A stretch of 64,000 nucleotides of DNA from Bosea sp. BIWAKO-01 (GCF_001748145.1 NZ_BCQA01000001.1:3374501-3438500); one strand, 5' to 3'; positions 18,129-26,290 are shown, counted from the first letter of the stretch. Made by a program: numbers and translations. The notes: generated by a model not told the origin, from the letters alone.

Positions 18129-18647
18129 ATGACCAAGGTAGCAGGACCTCACTGGCGGACCATGACCGTGCCTGATCTCGACGCTGTCGTCGCAGTGGCG
18201 GCCGAGGTTCATCCGGGTTTTCCGGAGGAGGCCGCCATTTTCGCCGAGCGTATGAAGCTGTTTGGCGATGGCTGCCGGGTCCTGGACATGGGGAGCGGGA
18301 TCGCCGCCTATCTGCTCAGCCATCCCTGGCGCGAGCTTGAGCCCCCACCACTGAACGCTCTGCTCGGCGCGCTGCCGCCCGCTCCCGGGACCTTCTACAT
18401 CCATGATCTCGCGCTGATGCCGCAGGCGCGAGGCACCGGCGCCGCGGTCCTTGCGGTCGCCGATGTGCTCAGGCTCGCTCAAAGGTGCGGGCTGCCTAGC
18501 CTGTCGCTCGTTGCGGTCAACGCCTCTGTCGGCTTCTGGGGCAAGCAGGGTTTTTCGGTCGTCGCCGATCCGCGACTCGAGGCCAAGCTTGCGAGCTATG
18601 GCAGCGATGCGCGTTTCATGATGCGCCCGGTGGACAAGGCGGAGTGA
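18129..18647 (+). CDS. GNAT family N-acetyltransferase
   Basis: The 172-residue protein has the GNAT core: beta-4 [20 protein letters not shown], where the acetyl-CoA pyrophosphate loop reads QARGTGAA, and the late [11 protein letters not shown] near the C terminus. The acceptor substrate is unknown. ATG 18129 has GGAAG upstream; a start at 18090 adds 13 residues without family support. It is divergent from aceB and may share its regulatory region. Confidence 0.85.
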   Translation: MTKVAGPHWRTMTVPDLDAVVAVAAEVHPGFPEEAAIFAERMKLFGDGCRVLDMGSGIAAYLLSHPWRELEPPPLNALLGALPPAPGTFYIHDLALMPQARGTGAAVLAVADVLRLAQRCGLPSLSLVAVNASVGFWGKQGFSVVADPRLEAKLASYGSDARFMMRPVDKAE

Positions 18648-18681
18648 GCCGAGATTGCTGAAGTATCGGCCGGGAAAGTGG

Positions 18682-18714
18682 TCATCGAGTCGGATGCAAT
18701 ATCCGGTCCGATGA
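18682..18714. repeat. Intergenic palindromic repeat, copy 1
   Basis: Outer arms TCATCG and CGATGA enclose an inner CGGAT-N5-ATCCG dyad. The same nested layout occurs at 54291-54327. It lies between the convergent GNAT and HD-domain genes. Confidence 0.6.
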
Positions 18715-18715
18715 T

Positions 18716-19312
18716 CTAGGCGAGGGCCTGAAAGCGCTCAAGGAAGCGCGCTTGCGCGACTTCGGTCGACAGTGGCCTCAGCCAGTCCGTGACCTCGCGC
18801 GGCAGCGGCTTCGGCCGGCCAAAGAAGATCAGAGCTTCCTCGCGGTCGAAATCGGCGAGTTCTGTCGCCTCGAGGAAGGCCGAGATCTTGTCGGCGTCCT
18901 TGGTTTTCCGCGCCAGCATGACGGGCGTCGTCGCCGGCAGCCCGAAGCGCAGATGGATTGCGGCAAGCAGCCGGAGCTCGACGCTCTTATAGGCGTCGCC
19001 CATCACCACCTTGAAGGGCGAGATCATGTCGCCGATGACATATTCGGGAGCATCGTGAAGCAGCGCCATCAGCCGCCAGGGCTTTGACCAGTCCGGATTA
19101 AGGTGGCTCGCTATCGCCTCGACCAGCAGGCAGTGCTGCGCCACCGAGAAGGAATGCTCGCCGCGCGTCTGGCCGTTCCAGCGCGCGACGCGAGCCAGAC
19201 CATGCGCGATATCCTCGATCTCTATATCGAGCGGGGAGGGGTCGAGCAGATCGAGCCTCCGGCCCGACAGCATGCGCTGCCAGGCGCGGGGTGGAAGCGG
19301 CGCCTTGGCCAT
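18716..19312 (-). CDS. HD-domain hydrolase, YfbR-like
   Basis: The 198-residue protein opens with RMLSGRRLDLLDPSPLDIEIEDIAHGLAR, a landmark of 5'-nucleotidase YfbR-like proteins (first 45 residues), then GEHSFSVAQHCLLV and ALLHDAPEYVIGDMISPFK, which supply the HD-type His/Asp metal ligands. Family members dephosphorylate deoxynucleoside monophosphates. ATG 19312 lies two bases beyond the tag stop; an ATG at 19354 would overlap tag. It is the last gene of the ygfZ-tag-HD unit. Confidence 0.85.
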   Translation of the reverse strand: MAKAPLPPRAWQRMLSGRRLDLLDPSPLDIEIEDIAHGLARVARWNGQTRGEHSFSVAQHCLLVEAIASHLNPDWSKPWRLMALLHDAPEYVIGDMISPFKVVMGDAYKSVELRLLAAIHLRFGLPATTPVMLARKTKDADKISAFLEATELADFDREEALIFFGRPKPLPREVTDWLRPLSTEVAQARFLERFQALA

Positions 19313-19314
19313 GC

Positions 19315-19938
19315 TCAGGCCGGAACGCGGGTGTCGCGGGCGAGCACGGCGCATTCCTCATAGCGGAAACAGCCGGTCAGATGGTCGTTGACCAGTCCGC
19401 AGGCCTCCATGAAGGCGTAGACGATGGTCGGGCCGCAGAAGGTGAAGCCGGCGGCCTTCAGCTCCTTGGAGATCGCCTTGGAGACCGCCGTCTCGGTCGG
19501 CACCTCCTCATGAGTCCGAAAAGCGTTCTGGAGGACGCGACCGTCGAGATGGCGCCAGAGGAAATCCGAGAATTCGCGCCGTTCGCTGATTTCGAGATAG
19601 GCGCGAGCGCTCTTGATTGCGCCCTCGATCTTGCCGCGATGGCGAATGATGCCAGCATCGCCGAGCAGCCGCTGGACATCGGTCTCGGTGAAGCGGGCAA
19701 TCGCCTCCGGCTCGAAACCGGCGAAGGCCGAGCGAAAACTGTCGCGCTTGCGCAGAATGGTGATCCAGGCGAGGCCGGCCTGAAAGCCGTCGAGGATCAG
19801 CTTTTCGAACAAGGCGCGCGAATCATATTCGGGCACGCCCCATTCGGTGTCGTGATAGGCGAGATAGAGCGGATCGGTCCCCGGCCAGATGCAACGGAAC
19901 TTGCCATCCGGGCCTTCGACTGCTGCGCGTCCGCTCAT
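19315..19938 (-). CDS. tag: DNA-3-methyladenine glycosylase I
   Basis: The 207-residue enzyme excises 3-methyladenine from alkylated DNA. It shows the family landmarks CIWPGTDPLYLAYHDTEWGVP with zinc-ligand Cys and His, LFEKLILDGFQAGLAWITIL, and the late FCGPTIVYAFMEACGLVNDH followed by C-x2-y-E zinc-site remnants. Its ATG overlaps the ygfZ stop as ATGA at 19935-19938. The coupling to ygfZ suggests a repair and maintenance operon. Confidence 0.95.
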   Translation of the reverse strand: MSGRAAVEGPDGKFRCIWPGTDPLYLAYHDTEWGVPEYDSRALFEKLILDGFQAGLAWITILRKRDSFRSAFAGFEPEAIARFTETDVQRLLGDAGIIRHRGKIEGAIKSARAYLEISERREFSDFLWRHLDGRVLQNAFRTHEEVPTETAVSKAISKELKAAGFTFCGPTIVYAFMEACGLVNDHLTGCFRYEECAVLARDTRVPA

Positions 19939-20819
19939 GCTGCTGCTCCAAAGCCGGGCTCGCCGGGGAAGGGGAAGCGGATAAAGTCTGGCTTCTCCAG
20001 GGTAAAGGCTACGCCGCCGCCTTCGAGTCTTTCGCCTGCGGCCATGGCGTCGGCGACACGGTCGAGCCGCAGCATGGCGAGCCCGCGCCCCTTGGCGCAG
20101 GAACCGATGCGGCCGAGCACCTTGCTGCCGGCGGTCGCCTCGACGCCCATCTCGGGAACCAATCCCTCGGTAAAGACCACCGGCACGATGCGGGTCCGAG
20201 CGGTGCCGCGATGCTGCATGCGCGACACGACCTCCTGGCCGATATAGCAGCCCTTCTTGAAGGAGACGCCGCCGAGCTGGTCGAGCAGCGCCTCATGCGG
20301 AAACGTGTCACCAAAGACGAAATCCCTGCCGCCATCGGGAATGCCGAGCGCGATGCGCCTGGCGTGGTAGGCATCAGGTTCGGCGCTGACGAGCGAGCCG
20401 ACGTCGTTGCGGTCAGTGATCGCGCGCTCGCCGAGCGTCGGCAAGCGCGGGTCGGCATAGACGAGGCCGGCGTCGTCGGGGAGCGAGAAACCGCCGCTCG
20501 ATGCGACCACGGTGGCCACCTCGGTGAGATCGTCGAGCGCGACCTTGGCGCGCAACTTGTAGAGCTTCAGCCGCTTCATCAGATCGGGAACCTGCAGCAG
20601 CGGCACGTCGAGAAGAAAACCTCCTCGTTCCTCCTCCGGCACTGCGACCACGAAGAAATCGCTGATGATCTTGCCTTGCGGTGTCAGGAGCGCGCCATAG
20701 CCGGCATGGTCCGGTGTCACCGCGTCCATCTCGTTGGTGACGATGTTCTGCAGGAAGTCGCGCGCGTCCTCGCCGCTGACGCGAATGACGCCGCGATCGA
20801 CCAATCGGGTTGCAGGCAT
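19935..20819 (-). CDS. ygfZ: Folate-binding protein YgfZ/GcvT-like
   Basis: The 294-residue protein resembles the aminomethyltransferase fold and carries the YgfZ signature KGCYIGQEVVSRM with the conserved Cys, plus DFLQNIVTNEMD near the N terminus. YgfZ helps maintain iron-sulfur enzymes such as MiaB in a folate-dependent way in the cytosol. It is the first gene of the ygfZ-tag-HD operon and is divergent from pyrC with a 97-base gap. Confidence 0.92.
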   Translation of the reverse strand: MPATRLVDRGVIRVSGEDARDFLQNIVTNEMDAVTPDHAGYGALLTPQGKIISDFFVVAVPEEERGGFLLDVPLLQVPDLMKRLKLYKLRAKVALDDLTEVATVVASSGGFSLPDDAGLVYADPRLPTLGERAITDRNDVGSLVSAEPDAYHARRIALGIPDGGRDFVFGDTFPHEALLDQLGGVSFKKGCYIGQEVVSRMQHRGTARTRIVPVVFTEGLVPEMGVEATAGSKVLGRIGSCAKGRGLAMLRLDRVADAMAAGERLEGGGVAFTLEKPDFIRFPFPGEPGFGAAA

Positions 20820-20916
20820 GGTGAAGCTCGTTTCTGATCGCTGCCAAGGACTGGACGCGGGTCCGTTCGATAGGTAGGCCGCTTCAGCCTCATCCTCAAC
20901 CAGCAGGACGCCTCCG

Positions 20917-22254
20917 ATGCCGCAGAGCTATGATGTCATTCTGAAGGGCGGCACCGTCGTGAATCACGATGGCCGTGTCCAGCGCGACCTCGGTATTACC
21001 GGCGGCAAGATCTTGGCGCTCGGCGATCTGTCGCAGGCTTCCGCGGGTGAGACGGTCGATTGTCGCGGCCTGCATATTCTGCCGGGCGTCATCGACAGCC
21101 AGGTGCATTTCCGCGAGCCGGGGCTCGACCACAAGGAGGATCTGGAGACTGGCTCGCGCGCCGCGGTGCTCGGCGGTGTCACGACCGTCTTCGAGATGCC
21201 GAATACGATCCCGCAGACCACCGACGAGGCGTCGCTGGCCGACAAAGTCAGGCGCGGTCGGCACCGGATGCATTGCGATTTCGCCTTCTGGGTCGGTGGC
21301 ACGCATGAGAACATTGCCGATGTGCCGGAGCTGGAGCGCCTGCCGGGCGCGGCGGGCATCAAGGTCTTCATGGGTTCCTCCACCGGCTCGCTGCTGGTCG
21401 AGGACGACAAGGGCGTCAGTGAGATCCTGAAGCGCACGCGCCGGCGCGCGGCCTTCCATTCCGAAGACGAGATGATGCTGCGCGAGCGCATGGGCCTGCG
21501 CGTCGAGGGGGATCCGTCGAGCCATCCGGTCTGGCGCTCGCCCGAGGTCGCCCTGACCTGCACCAAGCGACTGGTGCGGATTGCACGCGAGACCGGCGCG
21601 CGCGTTCACATCCTGCACATCTCGACCGGCGAGGAGATGATCTTCCTCAGGGATCACAAGGACGTCGCGACCGTCGAGGTACTGCCGAACCATCTGACGC
21701 TCGTCGCGCCTGACTGCTACGAGCGGCTTGGCACCTATGCCCAGATGAATCCGCCGATCCGCGACGACAGCCATCGCCGGACGATCTGGTGGGGGCTGGA
21801 GCAGGGCATCGTCGACGTGCTCGGCTCCGACCATGCGCCGCATACGCATGAGGAGAAGCATCATGCCTACCCTGCGAGCCATTCCGGCATGCCGGGCGTG
21901 CAGACGCTGGTCCCGATCATGCTTGACCATGTCAATGCCGGGCGGCTTTCGCTGGAACGGTTCGTCGATCTGACCAGCCATGGCCCCCAGCGGATCTTCG
22001 GGCTTGAGGGCAAGGGGCGGATCGCGGCAGGCTATGATGCGGACCTGACCATTGTCGACCTGAAGCGCCGCGAGACCATCACCAATGACTGGATCGCCTC
22101 GCGCTGCGGCTGGACGCCCTATGACGGCGTCACCGTGACCGGCTGGCCCGTCGGCACCTATGTCCGCGGCCGGAAGGTGATGTGGGAGCGCGAAGTCGTG
22201 ACGCCTGCGCAGGGCGAGCCAGCGCGCTTCCTGGAGGCGCTGCCGCGCAGCTGA
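20917..22254 (+). CDS. pyrC: Dihydroorotase (PyrC/AllB-type amidohydrolase)
   Basis: The 445-residue protein is a class I dihydroorotase-type amidohydrolase: PGVIDSQVHFREPGLDHKED near residue 55, MPNTIPQT, the carboxylated-Lys segment GIKVFMGSSTGS, FHSEDE, VHILHIS and the catalytic Asp in VLGSDHAPHTHEEK. The usual metal-binding H-x-H reads Q-V-H, an oddity I also remember from annotated Hyphomicrobiales homologues. It probably forms dihydroorotate in pyrimidine synthesis; allantoinase is the alternative. AGGACG precedes the ATG. Confidence 0.88.
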   Translation: MPQSYDVILKGGTVVNHDGRVQRDLGITGGKILALGDLSQASAGETVDCRGLHILPGVIDSQVHFREPGLDHKEDLETGSRAAVLGGVTTVFEMPNTIPQTTDEASLADKVRRGRHRMHCDFAFWVGGTHENIADVPELERLPGAAGIKVFMGSSTGSLLVEDDKGVSEILKRTRRRAAFHSEDEMMLRERMGLRVEGDPSSHPVWRSPEVALTCTKRLVRIARETGARVHILHISTGEEMIFLRDHKDVATVEVLPNHLTLVAPDCYERLGTYAQMNPPIRDDSHRRTIWWGLEQGIVDVLGSDHAPHTHEEKHHAYPASHSGMPGVQTLVPIMLDHVNAGRLSLERFVDLTSHGPQRIFGLEGKGRIAAGYDADLTIVDLKRRETITNDWIASRCGWTPYDGVTVTGWPVGTYVRGRKVMWEREVVTPAQGEPARFLEALPRS

Positions 22255-22271
22255 TTTTTTTCGCGCGATCG

Positions 22272-22300
22272 TGTCGATCGTGCGCTGACCCGTTCGACGT
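22272..22300 (+). promoter_or_regulatory. Predicted ECF42 promoter P1 (RibD-like gene)
   Basis: TGTCGA at 22272-22277, a 17-base spacer, then CGACGT at 22295-22300. It is identical in both boxes to P2 and differs by one base from P3. The start codon is at 22400. Confidence 0.7.
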
Positions 22301-22359
22301 ATTGTCACGGAGCAGGGGAGGCCGCAGGTCATTGCGGCTTCTCCGGAGCTCCTGACAAT
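22301..22359 (+). other. Long hairpin in the leader of the RibD-like gene
   Basis: ATTGTCA at 22301 pairs with TGACAAT at 22353-22359; inside it GGAGC pairs with GCTCC, and GAGGCCGCA pairs with TGCGGCTTC with one wobble around a six-base loop. The structure starts directly after the predicted -10 box of P1, so most of it would be in the mRNA leader. Confidence 0.55.
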
Positions 22360-22399
22360 CGCGCGGGGGCACGGCTCCCGCCCAACGGGAGATCCGCAG

Positions 22400-23062
22400 A
22401 TGAGAAACGTCGTTGCCGCCACATTCCTGTCCCTGGACGGCGTGATTCAGGCGCCGGGCGGCCCGGAGGAGGATAGCGCAGGTGGCTTCAGCCATGGCGG
22501 CTGGACCTTCCACTACTGGGACGAGCCGATGGGCGAGGTCATGGAAAAGGCCTTCGCCGAGGAATTCGACCTGCTGCTCGGCCGCAAGACCTATGACATC
22601 TTCGCGGCGCATTGGCCGCATGCCGGCGACGACCCGGTCGCCATGAAGTTCAACGCCTGCATCAAATATGTCGCGACCTCTGCGCCGAAGACGCTGAACT
22701 GGCAGAATTCGGTCGCGCTACGTGGCGAGATCGCCGCCGAGGTCGCGGCGCTGAAGCGCCAGGACGGTCCCAAGCTCCTGCTCCAGGGCAGCAGCGAACT
22801 GATCCAGCTGCTGCTGGCGAAGGACCTGATCGACGAGTTCAACCTGTTGATCTTCCCGGTGGTGCTCGGCGCAGGCAAGCGGCTGTTCGGCGAGGGCACC
22901 ATGCCCGCTGCCTTCACGCTGGTCGAGAGCAGGGTTTCGAGCACGGGCGTGATCATGGCGACCTATCGTCGAGCCGGTGCGGTTACGACCGGCTCCTTCG
23001 TGCTTCCGGCGCCGAGCGAGGACGAGATCGCGCGCTGCGAGAAAAATCTCAGCGCAGCCTGA
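22400..23062 (+). CDS. Dihydrofolate reductase/RibD C-terminal-fold protein
   Basis: The 220-residue protein begins RNVVAATFLSLDGVIQAPGGP, a landmark of YyaP/RibD-C-like reductases, then LLLGRKTYDIFAAHWP and the cofactor-side PKLLLQGSSELIQLLL and VVLGAGKRLFGEG. Members probably use NADPH, but substrates are mostly unknown. Such genes often accompany DGPF/YCII proteins and ECF sigma factors. It has its own ECF42-like promoter at 22272-22300, which suggests it belongs to that regulon. Confidence 0.85.
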   Translation: MRNVVAATFLSLDGVIQAPGGPEEDSAGGFSHGGWTFHYWDEPMGEVMEKAFAEEFDLLLGRKTYDIFAAHWPHAGDDPVAMKFNACIKYVATSAPKTLNWQNSVALRGEIAAEVAALKRQDGPKLLLQGSSELIQLLLAKDLIDEFNLLIFPVVLGAGKRLFGEGTMPAAFTLVESRVSSTGVIMATYRRAGAVTTGSFVLPAPSEDEIARCEKNLSAA

Positions 23063-23079
23063 AAAAAGTTTCGGCGCGT

Positions 23080-23108
23080 TGTCGATTCCGGAGCGCTCCG
23101 TTCGACGT
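23080..23108 (+). promoter_or_regulatory. Predicted ECF42 promoter P2 (first DGPF gene)
   Basis: TGTCGA at 23080-23085, 17 bases, CGACGT at 23103-23108. The spacer contains the 12-bp palindrome CGGAGCGCTCCG. The start codon follows at 23179. Confidence 0.7.
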
Positions 23109-23178
23109 GAGGACAGAGAGCGGGAATTCTCCTCTCTCCGAACCAAAATCAGAACCCACCTATCCCAGGAGAAGACCG

Positions 23179-23607
23179 ATGCGCTTCATGATCATCGTCA
23201 AGGCGACCCAGGATTCCGAAGCCGGCATCATGCCGAGCGAGGAACTGCTGACCGCCATGGGCGCCTATAACGAGCAACTGGTAAAGGCAGGCATCATGCT
23301 CGCCGGTGACGGGCTGCATCCCAGCTCCAAGGGCGCACGCATCCGCTTTTCAGGCGCCAAGCGTGCCGTCATCGACGGACCTTTCGCCGAGACCAAAGAA
23401 CTGATCGCCGGTTTCTGGATCTGGCAGTGCAAGTCGATGGAAGAGGCGGTCGAATGGGTCAAGCGCTGCCCGAATCCAATGGCAGGCGATTCCGAGATCG
23501 AGATCCGCCGGATCTTCGAGGCCGAGGATTTTGGAGAGGCCTTCACCCCGGAGCTGCGCGAGCAGGAAGAACGCATCCGCGCCGAGGCCGCGAAAAAGAC
23601 CGGCTGA
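23179..23607 (+). CDS. YCII-related DGPF-domain protein 1
   Basis: The 142-residue protein opens MRFMIIVKATQDSEAG and carries the DGPF motif at residues 66-69 (AVIDGPFAETKELIAG), which names this branch of YCII-like proteins. They have a ferredoxin-like fold; the biochemical role is unknown, though related YCII proteins form dimers and some have enzyme-like pockets. The start is clear: AGGAGAAGACC precedes ATG 23179, whereas the long open frame upstream is a shadow of the previous gene. It is paralogous to the next gene. Confidence 0.92.
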   Translation: MRFMIIVKATQDSEAGIMPSEELLTAMGAYNEQLVKAGIMLAGDGLHPSSKGARIRFSGAKRAVIDGPFAETKELIAGFWIWQCKSMEEAVEWVKRCPNPMAGDSEIEIRRIFEAEDFGEAFTPELREQEERIRAEAAKKTG

Positions 23608-23609
23608 CC

Positions 23610-23638
23610 TGCCGATTTCGTGACACGTCGATCGACGT
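23610..23638 (+). promoter_or_regulatory. Predicted ECF42 promoter P3 (second DGPF gene)
   Basis: TGCCGA at 23610-23615, 17 bases, CGACGT at 23633-23638. A perfect 20-bp palindrome at 23622-23641 covers the spacer and the -10 box. The start codon follows at 23706. Confidence 0.6.
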
Positions 23639-23641
23639 GTC
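23622..23641. promoter_or_regulatory. Perfect 20-bp palindrome over promoter P3
   Basis: GACACGTCGATCGACGTGTC reads the same on both strands. It could be an operator that acts on the second DGPF gene only, or a short hairpin that ends transcripts from the first DGPF gene, whose stop is at 23607. Confidence 0.5.
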
Positions 23642-23705
23642 CTTACGAGCGGCGGGGGCAACGGCCCCCGACCGGCTTCAGACCACCGACTCCAGGAGCA
23701 AATCC

Positions 23706-24125
23706 ATGCGTTACATGATCATGGTCAAGGCGACCAAGGACAGCGAAGCGGGCATCTTTCCGGAAGATGACAGCCTGATGGCGGCGATGGCGGCCTATCA
23801 CGAGGAGCTTGCCAAGGCCGGCATGCTGCTCGACGGCTCCGGCCTGAAGCCGAGCTCAAAGGGCTGGAGGATCAAGTACTCAGCCGACGGCAAGAACCGC
23901 GTCGTTGACGGCCCCTTCGCCGAGACCAAGGAGCTGGTCGCCGGTTACACCGTGATCAAGGCCAAGTCCCGTGAGGAAGCGCTCGAATGGACGCGGCGCT
24001 TTCCGCGGCCCTTCGAGCCTGGTCAGGAGTGCGAGATCGAGATCCGCGAGCTCTATGAGCTGGAGGATTTCGAGCAGTTCGAATCGGTCGAGCGCTTCAG
24101 GGAGATGGGCATCGGCGGCGAGTGA
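23706..24125 (+). CDS. YCII-related DGPF-domain protein 2
   Basis: The 139-residue protein is a paralogue of the preceding gene product: MRYMIMVKATKDSEAG at the start and DGPF at residues 68-71 (RVVDGPFAETKELVAGY). The two differ mainly at the C terminus (here ELEDFEQFESVERFREM). CAGGAGCAAATCC precedes the start. It overlaps nothing in frame, and the alpha/beta hydrolase follows after 53 bases. As with its partner, function is unknown but linkage to ECF42 sigma factors is a family hallmark. Confidence 0.92.
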   Translation: MRYMIMVKATKDSEAGIFPEDDSLMAAMAAYHEELAKAGMLLDGSGLKPSSKGWRIKYSADGKNRVVDGPFAETKELVAGYTVIKAKSREEALEWTRRFPRPFEPGQECEIEIRELYELEDFEQFESVERFREMGIGGE

Positions 24126-24178
24126 CGGCGGGGCGGACCTGCCGCAGCGGCGGGCGCCATCGGTCTGTGGAGATTTCG

Positions 24179-24967
24179 ATGAATACAGTCTTGTCCAAGG
24201 ATGGCACTGCCATCGCCTATGAGCGCTTCGGGTCCGGCCCGGCGGTCATCCTCGTCGACGGCGCACTCTGCAGCCGCGCCTTCGGGCCGATGCCGAAGCT
24301 TGCGCCGCTGCTGGCAGAGCGCTTCACCGTCTTCGTCTATGACCGCCGCGGGCGCGGCGACAGCGGAGATTCTCCAACCTATGCCAAGCAGCGCGAGATC
24401 GAGGACATCGCCGCGCTCGTCGCCGAAGCCGGCGGCGAGGCAGCGGCTGTCGGCCTCTCATCTGGCGCCGCATTGGCGCTTGAAGCTGCCGCCGCAGGCG
24501 TGCCGATCCGCCGGCTCGCGCTATACGAACCGCCCTATCTCGCCGCTGACAAGGAGGGCCGGCAGCCGCCGCAGGACTGCCCCGGCAGGCTTGGGGCGCT
24601 GATCGCCGCGGGCCGGCGCAGCGCGGCAGTGCGCTTCTTCATGGTCGATATCGTCGGCATGCCGGCATTTATCGGCTGGCTGATGCGGCTGATGCCGGGC
24701 TGGTCCAAGCTCAAGGCGGTGGCCCATACGCTGGTCTACGACACCACGATCATGGGGGACTTCACGGTGCCGGCCGAGCGGTTCGCCAAGGTCGCAGTTC
24801 CGACGCTGTTGCTTGCCGGGGAGAAGAGCCCGCGCTCGCTGAGACTGGCGGCGCAGGCTGCGGCCGATTCCGTTCCGGGAGCTAGCCACGCCGTGCTGAA
24901 GGGGCAGACGCACAATGTCTCGCTGCCGGTGTTGGCGCCGGAGCTGGAACGCTTTCTCGCGGCCTGA
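24179..24967 (+). CDS. Alpha/beta hydrolase
   Basis: The 262-residue protein has an alpha/beta hydrolase core: GSGPAVILVDGAL (oxyanion strand), VFVYDRRGRGDSGDS, the nucleophile elbow VGLSSGAA with Ser, and the late His in KGQTHNVSLP. The substrate is unknown. ATG 24179 is preceded by GTGGAGATTTCG; an upstream frame from 24122 would overlap the DGPF gene stop. No ECF42-like site is visible before it, so it is probably read through from P3. Confidence 0.85.
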   Translation: MNTVLSKDGTAIAYERFGSGPAVILVDGALCSRAFGPMPKLAPLLAERFTVFVYDRRGRGDSGDSPTYAKQREIEDIAALVAEAGGEAAAVGLSSGAALALEAAAAGVPIRRLALYEPPYLAADKEGRQPPQDCPGRLGALIAAGRRSAAVRFFMVDIVGMPAFIGWLMRLMPGWSKLKAVAHTLVYDTTIMGDFTVPAERFAKVAVPTLLLAGEKSPRSLRLAAQAAADSVPGASHAVLKGQTHNVSLPVLAPELERFLAA

Positions 24968-25021
24968 CGGCAGACCGGACGGCTTGCGCAGCAAGAGCCG
25001 AAATGGTGTGTATCGCCCGTC

Positions 25022-26290
25022 ATGTCGGCGAGCGATGCACACTGCACCATTGAAACGGTCTGGCGAATCGAGGCTCCCAAGCTGATCGCCGGGCTGACGC
25101 GCATCACGCGGGATGTCGGGCGCGCCGAGGAACTGGCGCAGGATGCGCTGGTCGCGGCTCTGAAGCAGTGGCCGCAAGAGGGCGTACCGCGCAATCCGGG
25201 CGCCTGGCTGATGCAGGCGGGCAAGCACCGCGCCCTCGACGGCCTTCGCCGCGACAAGCTTCTCGCCCGCAAGCATCAGGAGCTTGGCCACCAACTCGAA
25301 ACCGAGACGACGCCCGATCTCGACGCCGCGCTCGATGACGATGTCGGCGACGATCTGCTGCGGCTCGTCTTCACGGCCTGCCATCCGGTTCTCTCGACGG
25401 ATGCGCGGCTTGCACTGACGCTTCGGCTGCTCGGTGGACTCACCACGGAGGAGATCGCGCGGGCCTTCCTGGTGCCTGAGCCAACCATGGCGCAGCGGAT
25501 CGTGCGGGCGAAAAAGATGCTTGCCGACGCCAAAGTGCCCTTCGAGGTTCCGCATGGCGTGGAATTGGCCGAGAGGCTCGAATCGGTGCTCGAGGTCGTC
25601 TACCTGATCTTCAACGAGGGCTATGCGGCCACAGCCGGTGAGGACTGGATCCGGCCGGCCCTGTGCGAGGAAGCACTCAGGCTGGGGCGCATCCTGGCCG
25701 AGCTCGCACCGCTGGAGCCCGAGGTCCATGGACTCGTGGCGCTGATGGAGATCCAGGCGTCGCGCCTCAGGGCCAGGGTCGGCCCGAGCGGCGAGCCGAT
25801 CCTGCTGCTCGACCAGAACCGCGCACGTTGGGACCAACTTCTGATCGGCCGGGGGCTTGCGGCGATCAAGCGGGCGCGAGCGACGGGCGGCGTGATCGGT
25901 CCCTATCTGCTTCAGGCCGAGCTAGCCGCCTGCCATGCGCGGGCGCGCACCGCGGAAGAGACGGATTGGGCCCGCATCGCCGTACTTTATGGTGCGCTGG
26001 CCGCGATCAACCCGTCGCCGATCGTCGAACTCAACCGGGCGGTGGCGATCGGAATGGCCGAGGGGCCGGCAGCCGGGCTTGCCGCGGTCGAACGACTGGT
26101 CTCGGAGCCTTCGCTGAAGAACTACCATCTGCTGCCGAGCGTACGCGCCGATCTGCTGGGCAAGCTCGATCGGCATGGCGAGGCGCAGGTCGAGTTCGAG
26201 CGCGCGGCAGCGATGACCAGGAATGTGCAGGAGCGAACATTGTTACTCGCTCGCGCGGAGAATGCCCGCCGGGCTGCTAGCGGTGCCTAG
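25022..26290 (+). CDS. RNA polymerase sigma factor, ECF42 family (DUF6596/TPR C-terminal extension)
   Basis: The 422-residue protein starts with a sigma-2 region (RITRDVGRAEELAQDALVAAL, then NPGAWLMQAGKHRALDGLRRDK) and a sigma-4 helix-turn-helix (ALTLRLLGGLTTEEIARAFL, VPEPTMAQRIVRAKK). From about residue 180 it continues with the long DUF6596/TPR-like helical extension (LEVVYLIFNEGYAAT, LIGRGLAAIKRARA, NYHLLPSVRADLLGKLDRHGEA). That layout, and the two DGPF genes beside it, fit the ECF42 group, which has no classical anti-sigma factor. It probably directs transcription of the upstream genes. No good SD is seen before ATG 25022. Confidence 0.93.
   Translation: MSASDAHCTIETVWRIEAPKLIAGLTRITRDVGRAEELAQDALVAALKQWPQEGVPRNPGAWLMQAGKHRALDGLRRDKLLARKHQELGHQLETETTPDLDAALDDDVGDDLLRLVFTACHPVLSTDARLALTLRLLGGLTTEEIARAFLVPEPTMAQRIVRAKKMLADAKVPFEVPHGVELAERLESVLEVVYLIFNEGYAATAGEDWIRPALCEEALRLGRILAELAPLEPEVHGLVALMEIQASRLRARVGPSGEPILLLDQNRARWDQLLIGRGLAAIKRARATGGVIGPYLLQAELAACHARARTAEETDWARIAVLYGALAAINPSPIVELNRAVAIGMAEGPAAGLAAVERLVSEPSLKNYHLLPSVRADLLGKLDRHGEAQVEFERAAAMTRNVQERTLLLARAENARRAASGA

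Noticed and set aside
20896..22422. Long antisense frame opposite pyrC
   Set aside because: Shadow; it would also cover the predicted P1 promoter and hairpin.
22612..23178. Upstream extension of the first DGPF gene over the RibD-like gene
   Set aside because: The frame is open but is out of frame with the real RibD-like protein. The AGGAGAAG site and the family N terminus put the DGPF start at 23179.
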